From contig DATMZF010000054.1 of the NCBI GenBank assembly GCA_035560555.1, positions 81,315-145,314 of the forward strand: a DNA stretch of 64,000 bases. The letters run 5' to 3'. This document shows positions 41,010-49,590 of this stretch, piece by piece. Position 1 is the stretch's first letter. Each line of letters begins with the position of its first letter. Position numbers and translations under genes: made by a program. Below the pieces are notes generated by a model, which did not search any database, was not told the origin of the DNA, and saw only the letters and a list, made by a program, of their open reading frames with translations. Source of the stretch: UBA11090 sp035560555 (GTDB lineage: Bacteria > Spirochaetota > Spirochaetia > Treponematales > Rectinemataceae).

Positions 41010-41456
41010 ATGGGAAAACTGGAAGCGAGCGCCGAATGGCGGGGCGGGATGGAATACCGCATCAGCGCGGGCGATCATTTCGTCACCACCGACGCCCCTG
41101 AGGCTTACGGCGGACAGAATCACGGACCGAAGCCGACCCACATGCTCCTCGCGGGACTCATGGGCTGCACGGGCATGGACGTCGCTTCCCTGCTCAAGAA
41201 AATGCGGGTGCCCGTCGCCAGGATTTCGCTGGATTCCAGCGCCGACGTCGCCCCCGACGATCCCCACATATTCAGGTCCATAGAACTCAACTACCGCCTC
41301 GAAGGAGAGGGACTGGAAGGCTACGAATCCCAGGTCCTCAAGGCGATCCATCTTTCCAAGGAAAAATACTGCTGCGTCTCCATCATGTACCGGCAGTTCT
41401 GCGCGATCGCGACCCGGGCCTACATCAACGGCGCGGAAATAGACCTGGAAATGTAG
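41010..41456 (+). CDS. OsmC/Ohr-family protein
   Basis: The 148-residue protein belongs to the OsmC family of thiol-dependent peroxidases. It carries the two active-site cysteines at typical positions: Cys near residue 53 in Leu-Met-Gly-Cys-Thr-Gly-Met-Asp, and a Cys-Cys-Val-Ser near residue 116. The class resembles the YhfA-type short OsmC proteins of anaerobes rather than Ohr. The ATG at 41010 has GGAGGAG 5 bases upstream, favouring it over a GTG at 40995. It is followed by a terminator-like stem and then the kdp operon, so it is probably transcribed alone. Detoxification of organic peroxides or sulfane sulfur is the likely role. Confidence 0.85.
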   Translation: MGKLEASAEWRGGMEYRISAGDHFVTTDAPEAYGGQNHGPKPTHMLLAGLMGCTGMDVASLLKKMRVPVARISLDSSADVAPDDPHIFRSIELNYRLEGEGLEGYESQVLKAIHLSKEKYCCVSIMYRQFCAIATRAYINGAEIDLEM

Positions 41457-41465
41457 CCGGGTAAC

Positions 41466-41522
41466 GGATACCGCTTTATTCCAGAGCTAATGGGAATTTG
41501 GCGGTATTCTTGCGCTTTTTTT
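41466..41522 (+). terminator. Terminator-like stem-loop after the OsmC gene
   Basis: A two-part stem starts 9 bases after the stop codon (GGATACCGC 41466-41474 with GCGGTATTC 41501-41509, one G-U pair). An inner ATTCC/GGAAT stem sits within it, and a run of seven T's follows at 41516-41522. The six bases between stem and T-run make it weaker than a standard terminator. The remaining 117 bases to kdpF are AT-rich and presumably hold the kdp promoter, which I cannot place. Confidence 0.5.
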
Positions 41523-41639
41523 AATTTTTAAGCATACGAGAATCTTCTTAACGCTATCTTCACAGATTGGGCTTTTCCCTAACACCTTCTTTATTCCCCA
41601 TGCATACCTGGCCAGATATCCTATAATTCGAGGTGAACA

Positions 41640-41732
41640 ATGAACTCGTTATTCTTATCGCTCGGTCTCGTTCTTTCGCTCCTGCTCTTGGGCTATCTGA
41701 TCTATGTCATGATCAGGCCCGAAAGATTTTAG
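41640..41732 (+). CDS. kdpF: KdpF small membrane subunit
   Basis: A 30-residue peptide made of one hydrophobic helix (Leu/Ser/Val/Ile) ending in Met-Ile-Arg-Pro-Glu-Arg-Phe, the usual form of KdpF, which stabilises the KdpABC complex. A GAGGTGA site precedes the ATG, and the stop codon overlaps the AGGAGG site of kdpA 10 bases before its start. It is too short for most gene finders, but position and sequence identify it. Confidence 0.85.
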   Translation: MNSLFLSLGLVLSLLLLGYLIYVMIRPERF

Positions 41733-41742
41733 GAGGCGGACA

Positions 41743-43428
41743 ATGACTTCGCAAGACATCGTATCGCTTTCGATCATCCTGGTTGTGGTCTTCGGCTCCG
41801 CCCCCTTCCTCGGCGCCTATATGGAACGCGTCTACGGCGGGCGAAGGCATCCATTGTCCTTTCTGGGCCCCGTGGAACGCTTTTTCTACCGCCTTTGCGG
41901 CATCGACCCCGAGACGCGGATGGATTGGAAGAAATACCTATTCTCGATGCTCGCCTTCAGCGCGGCGTCGCTGACCGTCCTCTTCCTCATCCTCCTGGGC
42001 CAGGGTTTCCTTCCCCTCAATCCGCAGAAGATCGCCGGCATGAGCTGGCACCTCGCCTTCAACACCGCCGTCAGCTTCATGACGAACACGAATTGGCAGT
42101 CTTATTCGGGCGAGGTTTCGGCGAGCTATTTTTCGCAGACGCTGGGTTTGGCTGTGCAGAATTTCCTGTCCGCGGCGGCCGGCATGGCCGTGGCGCTCGC
42201 GCTCGTGCGCGGCATCGTTTCACGCCGGAAAGATCCCGCCGATCCCGTTCCAAGTCTCGGCAATTTCTGGGTCGACATGACGCGCTCCGTGCTGTACATC
42301 CTCCTGCCGTTGTCTTGCATCGTCGCGATCATTCTCGTGAGCCAGGGTGTCGTGCAGAATTTTTCGCCCTATGTGGCCGCCCTGTCTTTCGAGGGGAAAC
42401 AGGATCTTATTCCGATGGGACCGGCCGCGAGCCAAATCGCGATAAAGCAACTCGGCACAAACGGCGGCGGCTTCTTCGGACCGAATTCCGCTTTCCCCTT
42501 CGAGAATCCCACTCCTTTCTCCAACATCGTTGAAATGATAAGTCTCCTTCTCATCCCCGCCGGCTTTCCATTTCTGTTCGGCCGGATGGCGGGAAAGAAA
42601 CGCCAGGGATATATGCTGTTCGCCGTAATGTTCGCGCTTTTCGGCATCGGGCTCTGGGCCGCGATGTCCTCCGAATACAGCTGGGGCACGCTTGAGGGCA
42701 AGGAACTTCGCTTCGGCCCCGGGATGTCGGCGGCCTGGGCGGCGACCACGACGGTGACGTCGAATGGCTCGGTCAACGCCATGCACGACTCGCTCTCCCC
42801 CCTCGCCGGCATGGTGGCGATGATCAACATGATGCTCGGCGAGGTCGTTTTCGGCGGTGTCGGCTCGGGCCTCTATGGCATCCTCGCCCTTGTCTTCATA
42901 ACCGTATTCATCGCCGGTCTGATGGTGGGCAGGGGGCCGGAGTACCTCGGGAAAAAGATAGAAGCCAAGGATGTCACGCTCGCGATGGCGGCGATCATCG
43001 CGCCCAACTTTGTCATTCTTGTCTTCGCCGCGATCGCAACCGTGGCGAAGGCTGGGCTCGCCAGCGTCACCAACCCCGGTCCCCATGGCCTTACGCAGAT
43101 TCTCTACGCGTTCTCCTCGGCGGCCGGCAACAACGGTTCCGCTTTCGCGGGACTGGGAGTCAATACGCCATTCTATAATGTCATGATAGGTCTCGGCATG
43201 CTCATCGGGCGCTTCGCCGTCATCGTTCCGATGATGGCGATCGCGGGCAACCTGGCCGCAAAGAAAACGATCCCCGAGAGCGCCGGGACATTCAGGACCG
43301 ACACGAGGATATTCGGCGTTCTTCTTTTCTCGGTCATCATCATCGTCGCGGGACTCACCCACTTTCTTACCCTGATTCTCGGTCCCGTGCTCGAACATTT
43401 TCTGCTTGTGAGAGGGATACTTCTGTGA
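41743..43428 (+). CDS. kdpA: KdpA, potassium-binding channel subunit
   Basis: The 561-residue membrane subunit binds and translocates K+ in the high-affinity Kdp ATPase. The four selectivity-loop regions are visible: Asn-Thr-Asn-Trp-Gln-Ser-Tyr; Gly-Thr-Asn-Gly-Gly-Gly-Phe-Phe; Thr-Ser-Asn-Gly-Ser-Val-Asn-Ala; and Ala-Gly-Asn-Asn-Gly-Ser-Ala. Length is normal for the family. It overlaps kdpB by 4 bases (the start codon is GTG at 43425). Confidence 0.96.
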   Translation: MTSQDIVSLSIILVVVFGSAPFLGAYMERVYGGRRHPLSFLGPVERFFYRLCGIDPETRMDWKKYLFSMLAFSAASLTVLFLILLGQGFLPLNPQKIAGMSWHLAFNTAVSFMTNTNWQSYSGEVSASYFSQTLGLAVQNFLSAAAGMAVALALVRGIVSRRKDPADPVPSLGNFWVDMTRSVLYILLPLSCIVAIILVSQGVVQNFSPYVAALSFEGKQDLIPMGPAASQIAIKQLGTNGGGFFGPNSAFPFENPTPFSNIVEMISLLLIPAGFPFLFGRMAGKKRQGYMLFAVMFALFGIGLWAAMSSEYSWGTLEGKELRFGPGMSAAWAATTTVTSNGSVNAMHDSLSPLAGMVAMINMMLGEVVFGGVGSGLYGILALVFITVFIAGLMVGRGPEYLGKKIEAKDVTLAMAAIIAPNFVILVFAAIATVAKAGLASVTNPGPHGLTQILYAFSSAAGNNGSAFAGLGVNTPFYNVMIGLGMLIGRFAVIVPMMAIAGNLAAKKTIPESAGTFRTDTRIFGVLLFSVIIIVAGLTHFLTLILGPVLEHFLLVRGILL

Positions 43429-45542
43429 AAAACGATACTAAAAAGAAGAGAAACCGTTACGGCTTTACGCGCCGGATGATACTGGCGGCCATAGGCTCGG
43501 CCTTCCGCAAGCTCGATCCTCGCGTCGAGATAAGGAATCCCGTCATGTTCATCGTATGGGTCGGCGCGCTGCTCTGCACCGTCGTCGCGATCGGCGAAGC
43601 GGTCTCGGGCACGCGGCCGACGGGTTTCACCCTCCAGGTCATCGCTTGGCTTTGGTTTACCCTCGTTTTCGCCAACTTCGCCGAAAGCGTCGCCGAGGTT
43701 CAGGGCAAAGCCCGCGCGGACTCGCTCCGGAAGATGCGAAAGGCTGTCGTCGCGAAGAAGCGCGAGGCCGACGGGACGATCGTCATGGCGCATTCCAGCG
43801 ACCTGCGCCTGGGCGACATAATCATCTGCGAGGCGGGGGACATAATCCCCATCGACGGGGAAGTCATCGAGGGCATCGCGAGCGTCGATGAGTCCGCCAT
43901 CACGGGGGAATCCGCTCCCGTCATCCGCGAGTCGGGCGGCGACCGATCCGGCGTCACGGGCGGCACGAGAGTCATCTCGGACCGCATCGTCATCCGGGTC
44001 ACCGCCGATCCGGGCAACACCTTCATAGACAAGATGATTCTCATGGTCGAAAACGCGACCCGACAGAAAACTCCCGGCGAGATAGCCCTCACCATCCTCC
44101 TCGCCGCCCTCACGATCATATTCCTCCTCGCCGTCGTGACCCTCTATCCTTTCGCCGGCTTCATCGCGGAGCGGGCAGGCAGCAAGAACCAGCTCTCGAT
44201 ACTCATCCTGACGGCCCTCCTCGTGTGCCTCATTCCCACCACGATTGGCGGCCTTCTTTCGGCTATCGGAATATCTGGCGTGTCACGCCTCATCAGGAAG
44301 AATGTCATGGCGCTCTCGGGCCGCGCCATCGAGGCCGCCGGCGACATAGACACCCTCCTCCTCGACAAGACTGGCACGATCACCTACGGCAACCGCATGG
44401 CGAGCGAATTCATCCCCCGCAGGGGAGTATCCGAGGTCGAGCTTGCCGAGGCCTCCTTCTCGGCTTCCCTTCCCGACGAAACGCCAGAAGGGAAATCCAT
44501 CGTCCTTTTCGCCAAGACGAAGTATTTCCTCGTTTCACATGACAGCGCGAGGGTCGAGGAAACTTTCGTGCCGTTCACGGCGAGGACGCGCATGAGCGGC
44601 ATCGATATAGCGGGTCCCGACGGCAGGCCTGATCCATCGAAGTGTATCCGCAAGGGTTCGATGAAAGCGGTCGAGGAACATGTTCTCTCGCTCGGCGGAA
44701 CATTCCCGGAAGATGTGCGCAATGCTTGCGAGAAGATCGCGAGGTCGGGAGGAACGCCCCTCGCCGTATCGGTCGGGGGAACGGTGCTCGGCGTCATCCA
44801 TCTCAAGGATGTGGTGAAGGATGGCATTCGCGAACGATTCGCCGGCCTCCACGCCATGGGGATCAGGACAGTGATGATCACGGGCGACAACTCGCTGACG
44901 GCCGCCGCCATCGCCGCCGAATCGGGTGTCATGGATTACATCGCCGAGGCGCGGCCAGAATCCAAGCTCGAAGTCATCCGCAAGGAACAGAAGGAAGGCC
45001 ATCTCGTCGGCATGATCGGCGATGGCACGAATGACGCGCCCGCCCTCGCCCAGGCTGACGTGGGTGTCGCGATGGCTTCGGGCACCCAGACGGCGCGCGA
45101 GGCTGGCAACATGGTGGATTTCGACAGCGATCCGACGAAGATCATCGACGTCGTCGAGGTCGGCAAACAGCTCCTCATCACGAGAGGTTCCCTCACGACT
45201 TTCTCCATCGCGAACGACGTCGCCAAGTACTTCGCCATCCTGCCGTCGGTTTTCGCCAGCCTCTACGCCGCTTCGGGCTCGAAAGCCGGCCCCTTGGGAG
45301 CCCTCAATATCATGCATCTCGCCTCGCCCGAAAGCGCGATACTGTCGGCTGTCGTCTTCAACGCGCTTATCATTATCGCGCTCATCCCCCTCGCCCTGCG
45401 CGGCGTAAAATATTCTCCCAAGGGAGGCGCTTCCCGCATTCTCAGCCGGAATCTCCTCATCTATGGACTCGGAGGCATCGTCGTCCCTTTCGTAGGGATA
45501 AAGATCGTCGACCTTATCCTCAACGCCCTCAGGCTTGTTTAG
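43425..45542 (+). CDS. kdpB: KdpB, P-type ATPase subunit
   Basis: The 705-residue catalytic subunit hydrolyses ATP. It has the phosphorylation motif Asp-Lys-Thr-Gly-Thr-Ile-Thr near residue 312, an actuator Thr-Gly-Glu-Ser (residues 160-163) and the hinge Gly-Asp-Gly-Thr-Asn-Asp-Ala-Pro near residue 530. The number and spacing of membrane segments fit KdpB. It starts with GTG, overlaps kdpA, and is followed 9 bases later by kdpC, all driven as one unit. Confidence 0.96.
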   Translation: MKNDTKKKRNRYGFTRRMILAAIGSAFRKLDPRVEIRNPVMFIVWVGALLCTVVAIGEAVSGTRPTGFTLQVIAWLWFTLVFANFAESVAEVQGKARADSLRKMRKAVVAKKREADGTIVMAHSSDLRLGDIIICEAGDIIPIDGEVIEGIASVDESAITGESAPVIRESGGDRSGVTGGTRVISDRIVIRVTADPGNTFIDKMILMVENATRQKTPGEIALTILLAALTIIFLLAVVTLYPFAGFIAERAGSKNQLSILILTALLVCLIPTTIGGLLSAIGISGVSRLIRKNVMALSGRAIEAAGDIDTLLLDKTGTITYGNRMASEFIPRRGVSEVELAEASFSASLPDETPEGKSIVLFAKTKYFLVSHDSARVEETFVPFTARTRMSGIDIAGPDGRPDPSKCIRKGSMKAVEEHVLSLGGTFPEDVRNACEKIARSGGTPLAVSVGGTVLGVIHLKDVVKDGIRERFAGLHAMGIRTVMITGDNSLTAAAIAAESGVMDYIAEARPESKLEVIRKEQKEGHLVGMIGDGTNDAPALAQADVGVAMASGTQTAREAGNMVDFDSDPTKIIDVVEVGKQLLITRGSLTTFSIANDVAKYFAILPSVFASLYAASGSKAGPLGALNIMHLASPESAILSAVVFNALIIIALIPLALRGVKYSPKGGASRILSRNLLIYGLGGIVVPFVGIKIVDLILNALRLV

Positions 45543-45551
45543 GAGCGCATC

Positions 45552-46184
45552 ATGAAGCTACGTAAAAAAATTCCCACATCAATCGCTTTTCTATTCTGGA
45601 TGACCATCCTGGTAGGGGTACTGTACCCGCTCGCCGTCACCGGAATCGCGCAGCTCGCGTTCCGGGCCAAGGCCAATGGAAGCCTCGTCGTGATAGGAGG
45701 TCAGGTGAAAGGTTCGCGGCTCCTCGCCCAGGAATTCAAGTCCGAACGATTCTTCAAGCCGCGCCCTTCCGCAACCGGATACGCCTACATCGGTTCGGCC
45801 GGTTCGAATTTGGCCCCGACCAACGCCGCCCTCGGCAAAGCGGTCAAGGATCGCGATGAGGCCTGGCTGGCTGCCTACGGGCAGCCGGCCTACGGGCAGC
45901 CGGCCTACGGGCGGCCGGCAACCGGCCAACGGGCGCCGGCGGATATGCGCTACGCCTCGGGATCGGGCCTCGATCCCGATATCAGCCTCGAAGCCGCCCT
46001 CGACCAGCTCGATTCCGTGAGCACGGCGCGCGGTCTCTCAGTCACGCAGAAAACCGCGCTCGAGGACGCGATAAGGAAAGCCGTGGCGTCGAAGACAACT
46101 ATCGTGGGATCGCCGCGGCTAAATGTGGTAGAATTGAATGTCCGCCTTGAGTCGGATCCGCTCTTCGCGGTTTCAGGCAAGTAG
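45552..46184 (+). CDS. kdpC: KdpC subunit with expanded repeat
   Basis: A 210-residue KdpC with one N-terminal membrane helix and a periplasmic domain. The family core Phe-Lys-Pro-Arg-Pro-Ser-Ala and the Ser-Gly-Ser-Gly-Leu-Asp-Pro-Asp-Ile-Ser motif near residue 140 are intact. Between them, where most KdpC proteins have a short loop, this one carries a Tyr/Gln/Pro-rich stretch of three tandem Ala-Tyr-Gly-(Gln/Arg)-Pro units. KdpC acts with KdpB in ATP binding. It ends 14 bases before kdpD. Confidence 0.95.
   Translation: MKLRKKIPTSIAFLFWMTILVGVLYPLAVTGIAQLAFRAKANGSLVVIGGQVKGSRLLAQEFKSERFFKPRPSATGYAYIGSAGSNLAPTNAALGKAVKDRDEAWLAAYGQPAYGQPAYGRPATGQRAPADMRYASGSGLDPDISLEAALDQLDSVSTARGLSVTQKTALEDAIRKAVASKTTIVGSPRLNVVELNVRLESDPLFAVSGK
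45873..45917 (+). repeat. Three 15-bp tandem repeats in kdpC
   Basis: Units at 45873-45887, 45888-45902 and 45903-45917 (the third differs by one base) encode Ala-Tyr-Gly-Gln/Arg-Pro in frame. The repeat sits in the loop before the conserved Ser-Gly-Ser-Gly-Leu-Asp-Pro motif, so it lengthens a surface loop and does not break the domain. Confidence 0.88.
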
Positions 46185-46198
46185 GCAAGGGGAAAAGC

Positions 46199-48868
46199 AT
46201 GACAGACAGCCGCTCTGTTCAGGAAGAGGCGCTTGGCGCTATCGCGAAGACGGATACTTCGGCCGGAGGCAAGCTCAAGATCTTTTTCGGCATGGCGGCC
46301 GGCGTCGGCAAGACCTACACGATGCTAAGGGAGGCGCGATCCCTCCTTGAGCATCGCGAAGACCTCGTCATCGGCTGGGTGGAATCGCACGGCCGCGCAG
46401 AGACGGATGCCCTCCTCGTGGGTATCGAAATCGTGCCTCCCTGTCTCGTGACGTATCGAGGAGTCAAATTTTCCGAAATGGACCTCGATGCGGTCATCAA
46501 ACGCTCACCTTCCCTCGTCCTCGTGGATGAGCTCGCCCACTCGAATACGCCAGGCATGCGGCACGAGAAGCGTTGGGAGGATGTCCTCGAATTGCTCGAT
46601 TCCGGAATATCCGTTTGGACGACCGTCAATATCCAGCATCTCGAGAGTTGGGCCGACTCGGTTGAACTCTTTACGCTCGTTCCCGTGCGCGAGCGGGTCC
46701 CGGACTCGATATTCGACCGCGCGGACGAGATCCAGATGATAGATATCCCCCCGGAAGAACTCATCCATCGCCTTGATGAAGGGAAAATCTACACGGGGCC
46801 GGCTTCCCAGGACGCGGTGCGCAATTTCTTCACCAAGGGCAATCTCGGGATGCTCCGTGAGATCGCGCTGCGTCATGCCTCCCAAATGGCGAGCCAGCAG
46901 CTCTACGAAACACTTCGCTCGGAAGCTCCCCGCGGGCCATCCGCCGCGGGGCAAAGAATTCTCGTCGCCATGAGCCCGAGCCCCAACAGCCAGAGCCTGA
47001 TCCGCTGGGCGCGACGTCTCGCGTACAGCATCAAGATGGAATGGGATTGTGTATATATCGAGAATGGCGTCGAATTAACCGAGGCGGATAAGGACAAGCT
47101 CGCCGAAAACTTCGCGCTCGCGAGGAATCTCGGCGCCAAGGTGACGAGCATACCGAACGCCGATGTCGTTGCCGGGGTCATCGGCTTCGCGGAATCGAAC
47201 ATGTCCTCCATCATCGTCGTAGGCAAAAGCGGGATTTCCGGGCGGCGCCGCCTGTTTTCGCGCCGCTCGATCACCGAGAGGCTTATCAAGGAATCGGGCA
47301 ACGTGCCCGTTTTCGTGATCCAGGAACGTCCGATCAAGGAGGTTTTTCGCAAGAGGGTCGCCAGAAAGCTGGAAACCTCGCCAAAATGGCAATATGTGGC
47401 CGCGACCCTCGCCATTGCCGCCGTCACCGGCCTCAATCTGTTCCTTGCCGGCTATGCCGGCTATTGGGCCGCGGCTGTCACCTTTCTGGCCGCGATCGTT
47501 CTGCTGGCTCTCACGTTGGAAAGAGGACCAATGCTTTTAGCGGCCTTTCTCTCCGCGCTTCTTTGGGATTACCTCTTCATTCCCCCCCGCTTTACCTTCT
47601 ACATCTCAAGGCCCGAAGACATACTGATGCTCGGTCTCTACTTCCTCGTGGCGGCGATATCGGGCCTCATGACAGGAAGACTCCGGGCGAACGAACGGAT
47701 GCTTCTCGTCCGCGAACAGCGGATGAGCTTTCTTGGCGAACTCGCATCGGAACTCGCGGGGACCATGGATCTCAGCGCAATCATAGACCGCGGTGTCGCG
47801 TCTCTCACGAAAGCCTTCGAGGCCGAAGCCCTCGTTCTCCTGGAGAACGGCGAAGGCGGCCTGAAACGTGCCCCCGAGACCGGGGGCGTTCCTCTGGACG
47901 AGAAAACCTTATCGGCCGCGGAATTCTGTTTCACATCGGGCAAAAGCTCTGGAAGATTCACCTCGACACTCCAGGTCATCGATTGGCATTTTGTGCCGAT
48001 GGAGACACCCAAGGGAACGAAAGGAGTGATCGGGCTCCGGCTAGCCCAGGGGAAAGCCTGGGGCGATGACCAGGAAGCCTTGCTTCGCATCATGGCGCGG
48101 ACCATTTCGCTGGCCGTCGAGCGCGAGCTTCTCTCGGAAAAGAACGCGGCAAATGCCCTTGCCGTAGAGTCGGAACGGTTGAGCAAGCTCCTTCTCGACT
48201 CTGTGTCGCACGAGCTCCGCACACCTCTCGCGGTCATACAGGGCGCATCCTCGGCTCTCCAGGACAATGATACAGCGCTCGACGCCGAGGCTCGCTCTTC
48301 CTTGCTCGTCGAGATAAAAGACGCGGTAAGCCGGCTCAACGGGATTGTCGAAAACCTCCTTTCAATGAGCAGGATCGAGGCGGGCACAGCGAAGCTTCAA
48401 CTGACCGAGACGGATCCAGAAGACCTTGTCGCCGCGGCCTTATCGGTTACGGACTGCGAGCTCAAAGGGCATAAGGTGACCGTCGAATATGAAGGCACTC
48501 TGGGCGATCCCGTGATCTGCGATCCGGCCTTGATAGTACAGACTCTCTCCAATCTCCTGCGCAACGCGGCGAGATACGCGGGAAATCACGCGAGCATCCG
48601 ATTGCTCATCGCTTTCCTCCCCGGTTCAGTCTCTTTTTCCGTGATCGATGATGGACCTGGCGTTCGAGAATCCGACTTGAATCATATCTTTGACAAGTTC
48701 TTCAGGTCGGACCGATCGATCCCTGGAGGGACGGGATTGGGTTTGGCTATATGTAAAAGCATTGTCATAGCCCATGGGGGCAAAATTTCGGCCAGAAACC
48801 TCGTAAAGAGTGGTTTCGCGGTGGATTTCTACCTTCCCACGAAATCGCGCGAAGGAGGCGACTATTGA
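46199..48868 (+). CDS. kdpD: KdpD osmosensitive K+ sensor kinase
   Basis: The 889-residue sensor kinase is full length. It has an N-terminal KdpD domain with Walker A Gly-Val-Gly-Lys-Thr-Tyr (near residue 38), a universal-stress-protein-like domain around 250-370, four membrane segments around 395-500, and a GAF-like region. The kinase core has His in Ser-His-Glu-Leu-Arg-Thr-Pro near 678 and an ATPase domain (Asp-Asp-Gly-Pro-Gly-Val, Gly-Thr-Gly-Leu-Gly-Leu). It overlaps kdpE by 4 bases. It controls kdpFABC in response to low K+ or turgor; the UspA-like domain is where c-di-AMP binds in some homologues, which cannot be judged here. Confidence 0.95.
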   Translation: MTDSRSVQEEALGAIAKTDTSAGGKLKIFFGMAAGVGKTYTMLREARSLLEHREDLVIGWVESHGRAETDALLVGIEIVPPCLVTYRGVKFSEMDLDAVIKRSPSLVLVDELAHSNTPGMRHEKRWEDVLELLDSGISVWTTVNIQHLESWADSVELFTLVPVRERVPDSIFDRADEIQMIDIPPEELIHRLDEGKIYTGPASQDAVRNFFTKGNLGMLREIALRHASQMASQQLYETLRSEAPRGPSAAGQRILVAMSPSPNSQSLIRWARRLAYSIKMEWDCVYIENGVELTEADKDKLAENFALARNLGAKVTSIPNADVVAGVIGFAESNMSSIIVVGKSGISGRRRLFSRRSITERLIKESGNVPVFVIQERPIKEVFRKRVARKLETSPKWQYVAATLAIAAVTGLNLFLAGYAGYWAAAVTFLAAIVLLALTLERGPMLLAAFLSALLWDYLFIPPRFTFYISRPEDILMLGLYFLVAAISGLMTGRLRANERMLLVREQRMSFLGELASELAGTMDLSAIIDRGVASLTKAFEAEALVLLENGEGGLKRAPETGGVPLDEKTLSAAEFCFTSGKSSGRFTSTLQVIDWHFVPMETPKGTKGVIGLRLAQGKAWGDDQEALLRIMARTISLAVERELLSEKNAANALAVESERLSKLLLDSVSHELRTPLAVIQGASSALQDNDTALDAEARSSLLVEIKDAVSRLNGIVENLLSMSRIEAGTAKLQLTETDPEDLVAAALSVTDCELKGHKVTVEYEGTLGDPVICDPALIVQTLSNLLRNAARYAGNHASIRLLIAFLPGSVSFSVIDDGPGVRESDLNHIFDKFFRSDRSIPGGTGLGLAICKSIVIAHGGKISARNLVKSGFAVDFYLPTKSREGGDY

Positions 48869-49539
48869 AGCGAGTACTCGTTATCGACGACGAACCGCAG
48901 ATCAGGAGACTTCTGCGGGTCAGCCTCGAAAAAAGAGACTTTTCCGTACATGATGCCTCTACGGGATTCGAAGGGCTTCAAGCAATCCAGTCGGCCAGGC
49001 CAGACATCATACTCCTGGATCTCAATCTGCCAGACAGGGAAGGCTCCGGCGTCCTTGCTGATATTCGTTCCTGGTCTTCAATACCGGTAATAATAATATC
49101 GGTGAGAAATCTGGAAAACGACATAGTCACCCTACTCAATAGCGGCGCGGACGATTACCTCATCAAACCGTTCAGCATCGATGAATTGGTTGCGAGGATG
49201 AACGCGGCCCTTAGGCGGACCAGGCCTGAGCTTCGTGAAAATATAGTAAAATGCGGAGATCTTAAGGTGGATTTCGACACCCGTCTCGTGTCGGTGGAAA
49301 ACCGTGAGATCCACTTGACGCCGACCGAGTTCGCGATCCTATCCTACCTCGCCAAGAACTGCGGCAAGATCGTTACCCAAACCCAACTGCTGAAGGAGCT
49401 GTGGGGACCTCTCGCGGCAGAAGAACAGGGGAGCCTCAGAGTCCACATATCCTCGCTCCGAAAGAAAATTGAAGATGACACGTCACGTCCAAAATACCTG
49501 AAGACGGAGATTGGGATCGGATATAGGTTAGCGCCATGA
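48865..49539 (+). CDS. kdpE: KdpE response regulator
   Basis: The 224-residue OmpR-type regulator has an N-terminal receiver domain with the acidic pair Asp8-Asp9, the phospho-acceptor Asp52 in Ile-Ile-Leu-Leu-Asp-Leu, and Lys near 101 in Leu-Ile-Lys-Pro-Phe. A C-terminal winged helix ends in Ile-Gly-Ile-Gly-Tyr-Arg-Leu. It starts with TTG or the equivalent position at 48865, inside the end of kdpD. It converges on carB with only 51 bases between; I saw no clear terminator there. Confidence 0.95.
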   Translation: MKRVLVIDDEPQIRRLLRVSLEKRDFSVHDASTGFEGLQAIQSARPDIILLDLNLPDREGSGVLADIRSWSSIPVIIISVRNLENDIVTLLNSGADDYLIKPFSIDELVARMNAALRRTRPELRENIVKCGDLKVDFDTRLVSVENREIHLTPTEFAILSYLAKNCGKIVTQTQLLKELWGPLAAEEQGSLRVHISSLRKKIEDDTSRPKYLKTEIGIGYRLAP

Positions 49540-49590
49540 ACTGCCCGAAACGACATACATAAAGGCTTCTCAGCGGCATTAAGGCCGCCG

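Noticed and set aside
41622..41627. TATAAT just before kdpF as the kdp promoter
   Set aside because: A start 6-8 bases downstream would fall inside the GAGGTGA ribosome site of kdpF, and there is no -35 box at 16-18 bases. The true promoter is probably further upstream.
49540..49590. Terminator between the converging kdpE and carB genes
   Set aside because: Only a 5-bp GCGGC/GCCGC stem without a T-run is present, which is too weak to call.
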